From NCBI GenBank assembly GCA_905182985.1, contig CAJJDN010000076.1, positions 53,662 to 66,704 of the forward strand: a DNA stretch of 13,043 nucleotides. The letters are read 5' to 3'. Position numbers and translations under genes: made by a program. The DNA comes from Paramecium sonneborni. Its lineage: Eukaryota; Ciliophora; Oligohymenophorea; Peniculida; Parameciidae. Numbering within the stretch: the first letter of the stretch is position 1; every line of letters begins with the position of its first letter. Below are positions 1 to 9,438 of the stretch, in pieces. The notes beneath the pieces were generated by a model that saw nothing but the letters and a program-made list of their open reading frames with translations, had not been told where the DNA came from and did not search any database.

Positions 1-228
1 AATAATATAAAGACAATTTTGTATATATGACGGCTTCCATTATATTTATCATAAATAAATTATTAATTTTCTACAATAGCATAAATTAGAAAATAAACTA
101 TTAATATTTATTTTTGGGTAATTAAATTATCATAATATCTTGATTTTCTTTTTTTTTTATATAATGATCTTCAAATTCATGAGAAGTATTCAAGGAATTG
201 CAAATTCTAGAAGAATTTCTTTTAAAAC
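1..228. other. A+T-rich non-coding flank
   Basis: No supported gene. The stretch is A+T-rich with a long T tract near 150-158 and lies downstream of the minus-strand broken gene, so it may include its 3' untranslated region. I see no telomeric C/A repeat and no RNA gene. Confidence 0.5.
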
Positions 229-506
229 TCAAATTTTAAGTTTCTGGCTCTTTACGTTTGAGTGGCTTGCTGTGAGCGACGGAAATATGTGCTAGATAAT
301 TAATTAAGTTTCTACTTTTCCCAGTTCTTCAGATGTTGCCTATTCTAATGAGTTGGCAAATTATATGTATGAATATAGCTCTAATGTTCTGTTAGCATCT
401 TGAAGTATTTGCAATTCTTTGCATAAATTTCTAGGTCTTTGAAGACCATTATTTTAAATCTCAAACTTTGAGAGGGGTTAGCGGCTTTAGTGATTTTAAC
501 TAAAAA
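229..506 (-). pseudogene. 3' part of a broken minus-strand gene, unrecognised
   Basis: On the minus strand this stretch reads as protein-like sequence with good codon mix: a first part containing KAANPSQSLRFKIMVFKDLE, then, after a one-base frame change near 418-424 (an A run), a helical part containing LQDANRTLELYSYIQFANSL and EELGKVETQLI. It ends at TGA 229-231. The first part is in the same frame as the 3' end of the segment at 666-1551, and about 160 nt of poorly coding sequence lies between, so both may belong to one gene in which TGA 666-668 is another premature stop. I do not recognise the family. It could also be an independent short gene, or an exon behind an unidentified intron. Confidence 0.45.
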
Positions 507-665
507 ATTTAAAATTATTTATTGTAAAAAATAATGAGATTGATTTACAATTAAAACAAGGAATTAATTAATATTAATCAAGAAATCTGAGCATAACATA
601 AATTATGATTTAATGATAATTTAAGTTTTTAAATTAAGAGTAATATTTAACTACAGTATTTTATA

Positions 666-1551
666 TCACAATCTCAGCCATTTACGATTTAATATATTTT
701 TAAGTTAACAGAGACCATTTTTTAAATCTTCAAAATTTTGAATTATTCAATTGAAAACATTTATCAATTTATCCATAAATACCAAGGTGCCAATATGAAA
801 ATTTAAACTTTGTTTTTAATAATCAATGTATAATCGGATATTTATTATAAAATGCTATTTAAATTTTGAATAGATTCTTTAATTAAATATGTAATCAAAC
901 AACTACTATTTTAACCTTTCGCAATTGTAGTATTAAGGATTTTTTCAAAAATAAATTTACTCCAACTTTTATTATGATACAAAGTATTTCCACCTAAATG
1001 AATAGCTTCATCAATACCTGTAAAGCAAATATGCCATATTATTCGTTTTACTTTATCCCAAAGTTCTAAATCATTTTAATACCTTTCCCCGGAACATAAC
1101 ATATCCCGTAATTCCTTCTTAAAATTAGAGCATTCTATTAGGGATTGGTTACCCGACCACTAAAAGCACATATTGCACATCAACAAAACATTAACATGAT
1201 CCAATAGCAAAATTGCCTATTTCTTCCTATTTTTTTGTAATTTTGCCTAGTTTAGGCAATGGTCCATCATCAATTAATTCTTATAAATCTTTTATAGATT
1301 ATTCGGAATCACCATTTTATTTCATAATTAAATCAAGTTTTTCTTAATAAAGGTTGAGTTTTGATAAAGTATTTAAATTTGAATCAATAATGTTAATCAT
1401 TTTATTATAAATTTTAATTGGTTATTAATCTTATTTCAATATTACCTTATTATATATTATTTTATTCTATAAATTAAATATATAACAAATAATAAAATTC
1501 TGATTCACTTGTTAAATCAAAATCAGGTAATTTTAAGTTTTAATTAGACAT
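666..1551 (-). pseudogene. broken minus-strand gene, hypothetical protein
   Basis: The reading begins at ATG 1549-1551 (MSNQNLKLPDFDLTSESEF) and continues through segments containing KQNGDSEQSIKDLQELIDD, KKQEEIGNFAIGSCQCF, KKELRDMLCSGERYQNDLEL, FTGIDEAIHLGGNTLYHNKS, CERLKQQLFDYIFNQRIYSK and FHIGTLVFMDKLINVFN. A 25-nt phase-0 intron at 1160-1184 joins two of these in frame. Two single-base breaks remain: one extra base near 1395 and one missing base in an A run near 940-946. An in-frame TGA lies at 747-749, followed by clearly coding IIQNFEDLKNGLCQLKNIL, before the TGA at 666-668. The mix of mostly soluble-protein-like sequence with several lesions suggests a recently broken gene or consensus errors. 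I do not recognise the family and see no signal peptide or membrane helix. Confidence 0.6.
1160..1184 (-). other. 25-nt intron in the broken minus-strand gene
   Basis: On the minus strand this 25-nt segment begins GTTGATGTG and ends GCTTTTAG. Removing it at a codon boundary (phase 0) joins the frame of GNFAIGSCQCF directly to WSGNQSLIECSNFKKEL, cancelling an otherwise unexplained frame change. The length is at the Paramecium optimum. GTTG is a less usual start than GTAA or GTAT. This is inferred from reading frames, not from transcript data. Confidence 0.65.
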
Positions 1552-1739
1552 CTAAATTTCTGATAATACCCAGTTTATATTTCATTTATTCTTTATAATA
1601 TAGTACCTAAGGATCTTTTGCTGATATTTTAGTGCTTTAAATCATTTTTTTAAGTCTTTGATAAATTAAGTATTATGGATTTTAACCCTCATCAGAATTC
1701 AAAAATCTTAAATTTCATTCTCATTTAATACTACTTCTT
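1552..1739. other. intergenic region between divergent reading frames
   Basis: A+T-rich stretch between the start of the minus-strand gene and the plus-strand DUF4215 relic. It should contain the minus-strand gene's promoter and short 5' leader, but I see no recognisable element. Confidence 0.35.
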
Positions 1740-2131
1740 AAAAGATCTGTTATTGTTAATATGGAGATAGAAATAATGTCAAAACAGTTGAGCATTTTAA
1801 TGATGGTAATCAAGATAATGGTGCTGGTTGCGATAACGCATATAAGAATATAGATAGTAGATATTCTTAATGTATCTATTCCAAATAGCCATAATTCTAA
1901 ATTATAGTCATATTTTATTTAGGAGAAAATTTAAAAAATTTACATATTTGGTTAAAAATGAAGTCTCTAGATGATCAATCATTTCTGTTAGTGGTTACTA
2001 TTGTTATTGATTTAATGATTCTAATTATCCTATCTAAGAACTCATAATTGAATACTCAAAAAAAACCTTATCAATTAAGAGTTAATCTATTCAAAGTTTT
2101 AATTAAAAAATTTGTTAATGGAATAATTTGA
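1740..2131 (+). pseudogene. decayed fragment of a DUF4215 cysteine-rich gene
   Basis: With the ciliate code the plus strand reads YGDRNNVKTVEHFNDGN followed by NGAGCDNAY from about 1760 to 1840. This matches the DUF4215 pattern CGDGxxxxxEECDDGN...GDGC but with several cysteines and acids replaced, the first Cys being Tyr. The next residues, NIDSRYSQCIYSK, resemble the segment after the last module of the downstream gene (VEDSYQCIN), so this looks like a copy of that gene's final module and juxtamembrane region. The frame stops at TGA 2129-2131. Another frame (NYPIQELIIEYSKKTL, from about 2020) looks more coding than the open one there, which implies a further frameshift. There is no start codon, signal peptide or membrane part nearby, so this is a truncated relic, not a working gene. 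Confidence 0.65.
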
Positions 2132-2420
2132 TGATTAAAAAATTTAACGAGTATTTCTATGTATATTAAAATTAGGAAAAATTAAAATAAACCAATAGAA
2201 TATTTCAAAAGTAAAATTAAAAGCGGAAATAACTTTCTGCTAATCTTATCAAATTGAAACTCTAAAACACTAAATCATTTTAGAACTTTTAAAATGTTAT
2301 TTAGCTAATTCATTTTATTGATTATTAATAATTAAAATTTATTTAAGCATATTACTGGATTGATGATATTTAATCTGTTTTAAATTTTCTACTTTTTAAT
2401 ATTACCCTATACTTTACGAA
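2132..2420. other. leader or promoter region of the large cysteine-rich gene
   Basis: A+T-rich, with possible further decayed coding sequence of the upstream relic in its first part (KKFNEYFYVYQNQEKLKQ reads openly near 2135-2190). The immediate upstream region of the next gene should hold its promoter and short leader, but no motif can be named. An ATG at 2363 is in the frame of the main ectodomain and gives an alternative hydrophobic N terminus (MIFNLFQIFYFLILP). Confidence 0.3.
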
Positions 2421-5400
2421 ATGGCTTAGACAATATTTTTCATTCTTTTTGGCTTTATTGCTTGCAATACTTAATGGCATAAGCTTAATTTATCACATGT
2501 ACAACACCTTCGACAAGTTATATCACTTTAAATTCCACCAAACCTTCAGCATAATATTATTTTAATACTAAATTTGAGGATGGAAGCTTTATAAATTTTG
2601 ATTTATTTTTTTAGGGTACATGGTCAAATTAATCTGTAATTTTTACTATAGGTGATACCTTTCAATACACATATTCTTATACTTCACCAGCAACTTAAAT
2701 AATTACAAAAGGATTTTGTGATAATTTAATTGGTGATGTTAAATCTATCAATTTTACACTCACAAATACAGTATAGGATAAATTCTAATTCACTTCGACA
2801 GGTTCAGGGGATACATAAGTTTCAATTAAAAATATAATCATTTCCCGTCATATATTATCATGTTATCCATCATGTAGTTAATGTACAGGTTCAAATTTCA
2901 ATTAATGCTTAAAATGTTATCATGGATCGGTTATTAATAATATTTGTCCGCCTTGTCCATAAAATTAATATTATACAAAATATTTAGGATGCTAATAAAC
3001 TTGTGACATAGTCTCTCCAATCTAATTTAATGGATTCTGTTAAAGTTATCCAAGTAAATATTTTTCAATTTATAAATTTTAAGTTTCCATAATAGCTTCA
3101 GTTTAATTTTCATCATCGAATCCTCTTGATCCTGAAAATCTGAAGTGGTCTCTTATATATGACTCATTAAATATCGATACTTCCCCATAACCTTTCTAGA
3201 ACTTTTATGGGATATTTAAATTTAATTCTGGTATCTAAATACATATTTTGGATCCATTTACAAAAATTCTTCTGGAATTCAAACACATAAATTGAAAATA
3301 TATAAAGCAGATCAAAAAAATTCATATATAAATAATTCTGTAACCCAGAAATATGATTTAATTTAGTATTTAGATATTCCTAAATCTCCAATTATATTTT
3401 CTGCAGTTGGAAATTATACGTAATTATTTATTTAAATTAGTGATAACTCTGCAGGATGGGGAATTGTTTAGTTTAATTTACTTCAGGATATTGTATTTAA
3501 AATTGTTTATTATGCGAAGTATCATTTAACTGTAAGACTTGTATAAGTGGATATTTTTTATATAGGGATGGTAGGTGCATTTCTTATTGTTAAAACCCAT
3601 ATCAGAAATTAATTGGTTAATATTGTTAAGATTATGATGATTAAACACCTTGTATATATATATTTTAGATATTTAGATTCTAAATATTTGATTTAAGAAT
3701 ATACAAGTCAAGCAAATGATCCTGATTAATATTAAAAATACACATTAATCTTTCAAAATGGATCAAACTTTTTAAAAGGATCAGATATTTATTATTCATA
3801 ATGGTAATATTATAGAGTTTTTGGAGGGCCTTTTGTCTGGGCTTAAGCTAAATTCTAAAGAATTCATAATATAATTGAACCTCACCACAGCATCACTATT
3901 GCATTTTATATAGTTTATGGACCATAATTCTAATCAGATGGAAGATTTATATATACAATTGAAAATAATGAACCAGTTTCTAAATCATCTGCAAGTTATT
4001 TTAATAGTTACCCTGATGGATCTAAATTTGATAAAGTATATGAATAAATAGAGCATTATAAAAATAGTTTAACAATATATTGGGAGTGTTTTGGATAGAA
4101 TAATGAGCCAGTTTATGCTTATTGTGGATTTTATAATTATTATATTGTAGTTCATTATTGTTAACCTTATTGTTTAGAATGTTTAGATTGGAATACATGT
4201 CAATAATGGAATAGTACTTATGATTCAAATATTGTAAGATTTTCTTAAAAAGATTGTTTAACTACTTAATATTTTGATAGAGATTCTTTAAAATGTTTGA
4301 ATTGTCCTTTATCTTGTTAAACATGTACATCAAAAATAGATTGTTAAACTTGCTAACCTACTTATATTTAAACTAAATTAGGATGTATTTGTAAAATCAA
4401 TCAATATGAAGATGAAAATTAATGTTTTGATTGCCCAATTGAATGTAATTAATGTTTAAGTTCCACTTATTGTATAGAATGTTTAAGTGGTAATTATAGG
4501 GAATTTAAAAATGGGTAATGTAATTGCATTGATGGATATTATCCAATTGTATCAAATCCTTAATGCTAGCTATGCCATAAATTTTGTAAAATTTGTAGTG
4601 GACCTACTTCTAATGATTGTTTAACTTGCAATGACATTTTTAATATTGAAAAAATAGGATCAATATGTAGATGCCCAACAGGTTCATATTATTAAGATGC
4701 AATAAAAGCCTGTTCTCCTTGTCATTCATCATGCTTAACTTGCTTTAGAAGAACGATTGATGGTTGTTTAACATGTGATCATAATTTAAATAGAATATTA
4801 AAAGAGTTAAAATGTACATGTGTACCTGGATATTATGAATTAAGTAATATTTGTACAAGTATGTATGATTTTAATAATTATAGATTGCCCAAATATGGAG
4901 GATGTATCTTTAATCCAATGTTATAAATAATGTAATGATAATTAGTAAATATGGCATACTCGTACTTGTAATTTTTGTGATCTTGGATATCAATTAGTAT
5001 CTGGAGAATGCCAACCTATTTGTGGAGACTTACAAATAAAAAGTTATGAATAATGCGAAGATAATAATACTAATTTTGACGATCTATGCTATAATTGTTA
5101 ATTTTAATGTCCAAATCATTGCTAAATTTGTGATTAATCAACTACTTTACCTTGTCCTGATGTTTGTGGAGATGGAATTATTACAGGAGTTGAAGAATGC
5201 GAAGATGGAAATACTATTTAATATGATGGATGTTTTAATTGTAAGTATTAATGTTAACCTTCATGCACTAAGTGTATAAAAGGACAATGTTTTGAATGTG
5301 TAACTGGTGGTTGGTATCTTGATATAACGGTTACTCCTTGGTAATGTAAGGAAAAATGTGGAGATGAATTGATAGTTGGAAATGAATAATGTGAAGATGG

Positions 5401-8400
5401 TAATCTTATTGATACAGATGGATGTAAGGATTGCAAATACTTCTGTAGAACTGGTTTTTTTCTTGCTTTTACTTTTACTTCTTACTAATGTAAAAATGTG
5501 TGTGGAGATGGTTTAGTTGTAACAGATCCTAACGGGTTCTTTTCAGAGGAATGTGATGATGGTAATACTAAAAATGATGATGGATGTAGTTCCTCTTGTT
5601 AATTTTAATGTTAATCTTCAACTATTTGCACCAGTTGTTTAGAAGATAGATGTGATATATGTGCTACTGGATATAATCTTTCAAGTGATAAAATATGTAA
5701 TCCAATATGTGAAGATGCGAAAATAGTACTTGGTGAACAATGTGAGACATCATTTATATTACCATACAAGGGTTGTATCAATTGCAAAGTGAAATGTCAA
5801 GGTTCCTGCAACTAATGTGATACAACTGGACTTGGTTGTTTATAATGTTAAAAAGGATACAATAGAATTGATTATTTATGTTATTCAGTTTGTGGAGATC
5901 AAATTGTTACTAATGATGAAGATTGTGATGATGGTAATTTAATTATAGGAGATGGATGTCATTTCTGTTAATTTAGTTGCTAGGATTCATGTCTTAATTG
6001 TATTTAAGGAGTATGTTTTGATTGTTAAGAGGGTTATGAATTTGATAAAATTTAATAGAAATGCAATTTAAAAGAAGTTCCATTAAGTTTTTGTCAATTT
6101 TAACTTAAATTATCTCCATATTTACATTGCCACTATTGCTTTGAGAATTGTGAAACTTGCAATGAAAACAATTGTATTAGATGTCAGAGTGGCTATTATT
6201 TAGATAATAATTTTACTTGTATTTCATCTTGTGGGGATGGAATAGTTGCAGAAAATGAGGAATGTGAAATTATAAACAGTATAAACGGTTATGAATGTTA
6301 AAACTGTTAAATATAATGCTAAAGCGAATGTATAAATTGTATAAAAGGAATTTGTTTTACATGTGAAGAAATAGGGTGGGAAATTGATCTGGTTTCTCGA
6401 GAGTGCAAGCCTATTTGTGGAGATGGTTTAGTTGTTGGAAAAGAGTAATGCGATGATCGCAATGAAATTGACTGGGATGGATGTAGTTAATGTTAATATC
6501 TATGTTAATAATAATGCACAAAATGCTTTTAAGAATTTTGCTTAGAATGTAATTTTGAAGGTTGGTATTTATATGAAAAACGTTGCATAACTAATTGTGG
6601 AGATGGTGTTATAGCAGGAAATGAATAGTGTGATGATTAAAATACTATTCCATTTGATGGTTGCTATGATTGTTAATTGGAATGTTAAGTTTAATGCACA
6701 GATTGTAGACAAGGAGTATGTTATGAATGTGCAATTTAAGGTTGGGAAATAAAGAATTAATCCTGTCAACCAATTTGTGGTGATGGAATAGTTATAAAAG
6801 ATTTAGAGGAATGTGATGACGGAAATATTATTCTATTTGATGGATGTTATGAATGCTAATTTGAATGTTCGAATGGTTGTCTCAAATGCCAATAAAAATA
6901 ATGCGTAAAATGCCTCGATAATTTATATTAATTGGATGCCGAATCATAATAATGTGTTTAAGTTAATTTGAATCTCAATAATTAAGATATTGATTTGATG
7001 AACTAAAATATAATACATTATCAAAATTTAAGATGTGGAAAAAATAAGTAACTGATCGATAATATATGTGTAAGTTTATGCGGAAACGGGTTAATTGAAA
7101 ATGAAGAATGCGATGATGGAAATTTTATTGGAGGGGATGGATGCTCCTCTTTTTGTCATGTAGAAGATTCATATTAATGTATAAATGAAAATGGCACATA
7201 CAGTGTATGTACATTTATTTTGGCTCCAGAATTTAATTTGAATATCCTCTCTGATATATCGAATTCAACTCAAATTGTCGAATTAACTTTTAGTTAATAA
7301 GTTAAAGTTCTGGCAGAATTACCCATAGAAGAAATAATATAGTTTGTAATTACTCCTGAAACTAAACATGAATTAATTCTAAGAGCCTTTTAAAATATTA
7401 CAATAAATCTAAAAAACCCAAAATATTAAGTCCTAATTGAATTTCATGAACCTGTATCAAATCCTGTTCTCTAAGTTTATGCAAATAAAAACATTATAAT
7501 TAATTAATTTGATTTAAGTTTAGATATAAACGAAAAATACATTAATCTAGGCACACCTTATGTATTACCATAATCTACAAGATAATCATTAACTTCCATT
7601 ATTTAATTCAACGGTGCCATGATGTATTCTATGGCAAGTATATCTAGTTTAGCTTTGATAACAGGAAACACAATTATTTTTTTTAATTTGTTGGATTTGT
7701 TATAGTCCTTATCTTATCTTAAATTTATGTTATACTAATTTCCTCCTCATTTAAGAAATTTTTTGAATACATACACCAAAGTCTCATTACAACCAATTTT
7801 TGATTATATTGGAGTAGATTCATATTTGATAAAGTTACAAGGCATGAGCACATCAAATTAAGTTAATCAAATACGAAATCAAGATCCTCAAAACATTCTA
7901 AACCAAAATTATATATTTAATGCAAAAGGTTGCTATTTTTCTGTTATAGCATCAATATTAACTTACATAATTTATTGTATTCTAATTTCTTAAAGAGTAG
8001 AAAGACTAATCATTAAACTCTCCAATAAATATCAAAACAATTTGAAAATGATATAAATTATTCGTTTGTTTTAAAAAAAAGTATAAAAGAAGTGTTTAAT
8101 ATCTAAAATTGAATATTTATCTGTTGGAGTTTTTAGGGTATACTATGCTATTTTACATTAATTTATGTTCAGTGTTTCATTATAATTTCCAAATTATAAA
8201 TTTGATACTTCATTTGAAATTTTTAACAGCGTTAATGCTATTTGTGGATTATTATTTATTGTTATAGCTAATATCCAATTATTATCAATTACTTCATCAA
8301 AAATAAAAAATGAAAGTAAATGGAAGTATTTTTATTAAGAATCAAAAACTCACTTTTGGGCTCTATAATTAAAGTCATTTTAAATTTACAGAATCTTATT

Positions 8401-8891
8401 CTATATATTAATAATTGTAAAATTAATTGATTATCCAGAAGCATAATCTATTTTACTTTCTATACAATCATTTTTATTTTTAACTTACTTGATCAAGTTT
8501 AAACCATAGAAATGTGTGTTTGAAATGGTAAAATTAATATGTAGAGAGTTTCTCTTAATAATTATAATAGGGTCATTTCTAATTTATAGTTTTGAATTTA
8601 GTTAAGAGAGCTTAATACTTATTGGTTGGATTCATATAGGTTTATTTTGCACTATATTGGCTATTAATTTATTTTTGGATGTGCTTTAATAAATTTGGAA
8701 AACATACGATAATTATTGCTAAAAGAAGATAAAAAAAGAGAAAAATGAACAGATGAAAAAATGATATCCTAACCACTTATAAGCATTTTAAATAAAAGAG
8801 AATGATTATTAATAATGAAAATGATAAATTTATTATTTCAAATCTTCCTTTGCCAAAAAAGATTTAAAAATTTAAGCAGTAAATAGAATGA
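2421..8891 (+). CDS. large cysteine-rich DUF4215-repeat membrane protein, frame-disrupted
   Basis: Roughly 2,140 residues. Order: signal-like start at 2421 (MAQTIFFILFGFIAC); an ectodomain with FEDGSFINFDLFFQGTWS and ITKGFCDNLIGDV; furin/EGF-like Cys-pair modules about 2860-5020; eleven DUF4215 modules 5018-7150; a Cys-poor segment 7200-7600; about seven membrane helices 7610-8690; a basic tail. Two 25-nt introns (3652-3676, 4859-4883) are needed for continuity. One-base discontinuities remain near 2462-2475, 3284-3292 and 3472-3484, each as if one base were missing, and one in A6 at 8756-8761, where an extra A puts TGA at 8762-8764. Without that A the frame continues about 40 residues (FIISNLPLPKKIQKFKQQIE) to TGA 8889-8891. 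The family is large in ciliates and probably acts at the cell surface; ligand and role are unknown. Intact from 3485 to 8755, so either a young pseudogene or a real gene with consensus errors. Confidence 0.82.
3652..3676 (+). other. 25-nt intron 1 of the cysteine-rich gene
   Basis: The segment begins GTATATATAT and ends GATATTTAG. Without splicing the frame runs to TGA at 3717. With it, ...DYDDQTP joins to YSKYLIQEYTSQ in frame. An earlier TTTTAG at 3668 would give a 17-nt intron, shorter than the Paramecium range, and would not restore this frame. Confidence 0.85.
4859..4883 (+). other. 25-nt intron 2 of the cysteine-rich gene
   Basis: The segment begins GTATGTATGA and ends AATTATAG, a textbook Paramecium intron in length, start and end. 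Without removal the frame hits TGA soon after 4935. With removal ...YYELSNICT joins NCPNMEDVSLIQCYKQC, keeping the Cys spacing of the module. Confidence 0.92.
5018..7150 (+). repeat. array of eleven DUF4215 cysteine-rich modules
   Basis: Eleven modules start at the Cys codons 5021, 5165, 5357, 5501, 5708, 5891, 6230, 6416, 6596, 6776 and 7079. The pattern is CGDGxxxxxxEECDDGNxxxxDGCxxC, usually followed by a CxxQC...CxxC Cys-rich linker. Conserved examples are the fourth (EECDDGNTKNDDGCSSSC), tenth (EECDDGNIILFDGCYEC) and eleventh (EECDDGNFIGGDGCSSFC). The first (EQCEDNN) and fifth (EQCETS) have lost the CDDGN core, and the seventh has ECEIINSINGYEC. Two spacings, after modules 6 and 10, are about 300-340 nt because extra Cys-rich or Cys-poor linkers are inserted. 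The acidic DDGN/DGC core suggests metal (calcium) binding, but that is inference. Cysteines imply disulfide bonding outside the cell. Confidence 0.9.
7605..8690 (+). other. multi-pass membrane region of the cysteine-rich protein
   Basis: Hydrophobic stretches are seen at about 7619-7700 (MASISSLALITG then IIFFNLLDLL), 7930-7990 (CYFSVIASILTYIIYCILIS), 8237-8295 (CGLLFIVIANIQLLSIT), 8390-8440, 8447-8500 (ILLSIQSFLFLTYLIKF), 8550-8600 (FLLIIIIGSFLIYSFEF) and 8610-8685 (LILIGWIHIGLFCTILAINL), so about seven helices, with a possible eighth near 8120-8190. Lysine-rich segments such as QKKVQKKCLISK lie between. A large Cys-rich ectodomain followed by several C-terminal helices is the usual layout for this ciliate family. 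No catalytic motif is visible. Confidence 0.75.
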
Positions 8892-8933
8892 TAAATAAGT
8901 GGTGAGAAAAAAAAAATTAATTTTCTATTTATC

Positions 8934-9251
8934 TCAAAAACATAAACTTTTCATAAAGAAATTTCTTTCTATCTTCATTAAATAATTTATATTTATTTCA
9001 CCAAAACTGATATTTATTATTAATTTCTGTTCTTTAAATTCTATAATATAGAATGATATTAATTTTATTCTTTTTTTAATTTTATTTATTGTGAATAGGC
9101 TAATTTAACTACTCTAAACTTCATTATATTTAGAATAGCGTAAATTAAGTTCAGTAAATTCAACTACAATTTAATCAAATAAAAACAATTTTTTCCCTTT
9201 TAGTACAGATTATTTAAATAAATATAAATAAAAATAGATCTTAAATTACAT
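8934..9251 (-). CDS. weak hypothetical minus-strand open frame
   Basis: A 106-codon frame from ATG 9249-9251 to TGA 8934-8936. It includes KGKKLFLFDQIVVEFTELNL and is rich in Ile, Lys, Asn and Phe. The same frame is open upstream without a start to about 9460 and includes KKNQLIAILNVIDELDEQSQ, which looks better than chance. An ATG at 9386-9388 (MAKFSNRKLQNNQKK) would lead into it only if an A9 run had one more A. With TGA as the only stop, open frames of this size arise easily in A+T-rich DNA, so I keep this as a possibility only. Confidence 0.22.
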
Positions 9252-9386
9252 TTTTATTTTTTAAATGTTAAGTTAATTAATGTAAGTAATTTAACTTTGC
9301 TCATCTAATTCATCTATAACGTTTAGAATTGCAATTAACTAATTTTTTTTTGATTATTTTATAATTTTCTGTTTGAAAATTTAGCC

Positions 9387-9438
9387 ATTATGGTTGGGAT
9401 TAATTTTAAAAGATTATGGTTGAGATTGATTCAAAATA
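9387..9438 (+). repeat. imperfect 26-nt tandem duplication
   Basis: Two adjacent 26-nt copies, at 9387-9412 and 9413-9438, both begin ATTATGGTTG and continue with RGATTRATT-like sequence. A short local duplication in intergenic DNA with no evident function. Confidence 0.6.

Noticed and set aside
3420..3440. A 21-nt intron, GTAATT...AATTAG
   Set aside because: It has good boundaries but sits in frame-consistent coding sequence and does not resolve any frame change.
3420..3454. A 35-nt intron that would remove one frame break
   Set aside because: It fits arithmetically but would delete DNSAGWGI, a motif-like coding stretch, and is longer than the other introns here. Kept only as an alternative.
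4022..4228. Minus-strand frame of 68 codons
   Set aside because: Antisense to the Cys-rich ectodomain coding sequence; no independent support.
5046..5279. Standard-code plus-strand frame of 77 codons
   Set aside because: It is an out-of-frame shadow of the DUF4215 modules, which read cleanly in another frame with the ciliate code.
5254..5436. Minus-strand frame of 60 codons
   Set aside because: Antisense to well-formed DUF4215 modules; its composition mirrors the coding strand.
6569..6769. Minus-strand frame of 66 codons that looks hydrophobic
   Set aside because: Antisense to modules 9 and 10; the hydrophobicity is the complement of TGT, GAT and AAT codons.
2421..8891. Frame changes caused by internal eliminated sequences of germline DNA
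   Set aside because: Such elements are at least about 26 bp and TA-bounded; the remaining breaks are one base and the larger ones are explained by GT...AG introns.
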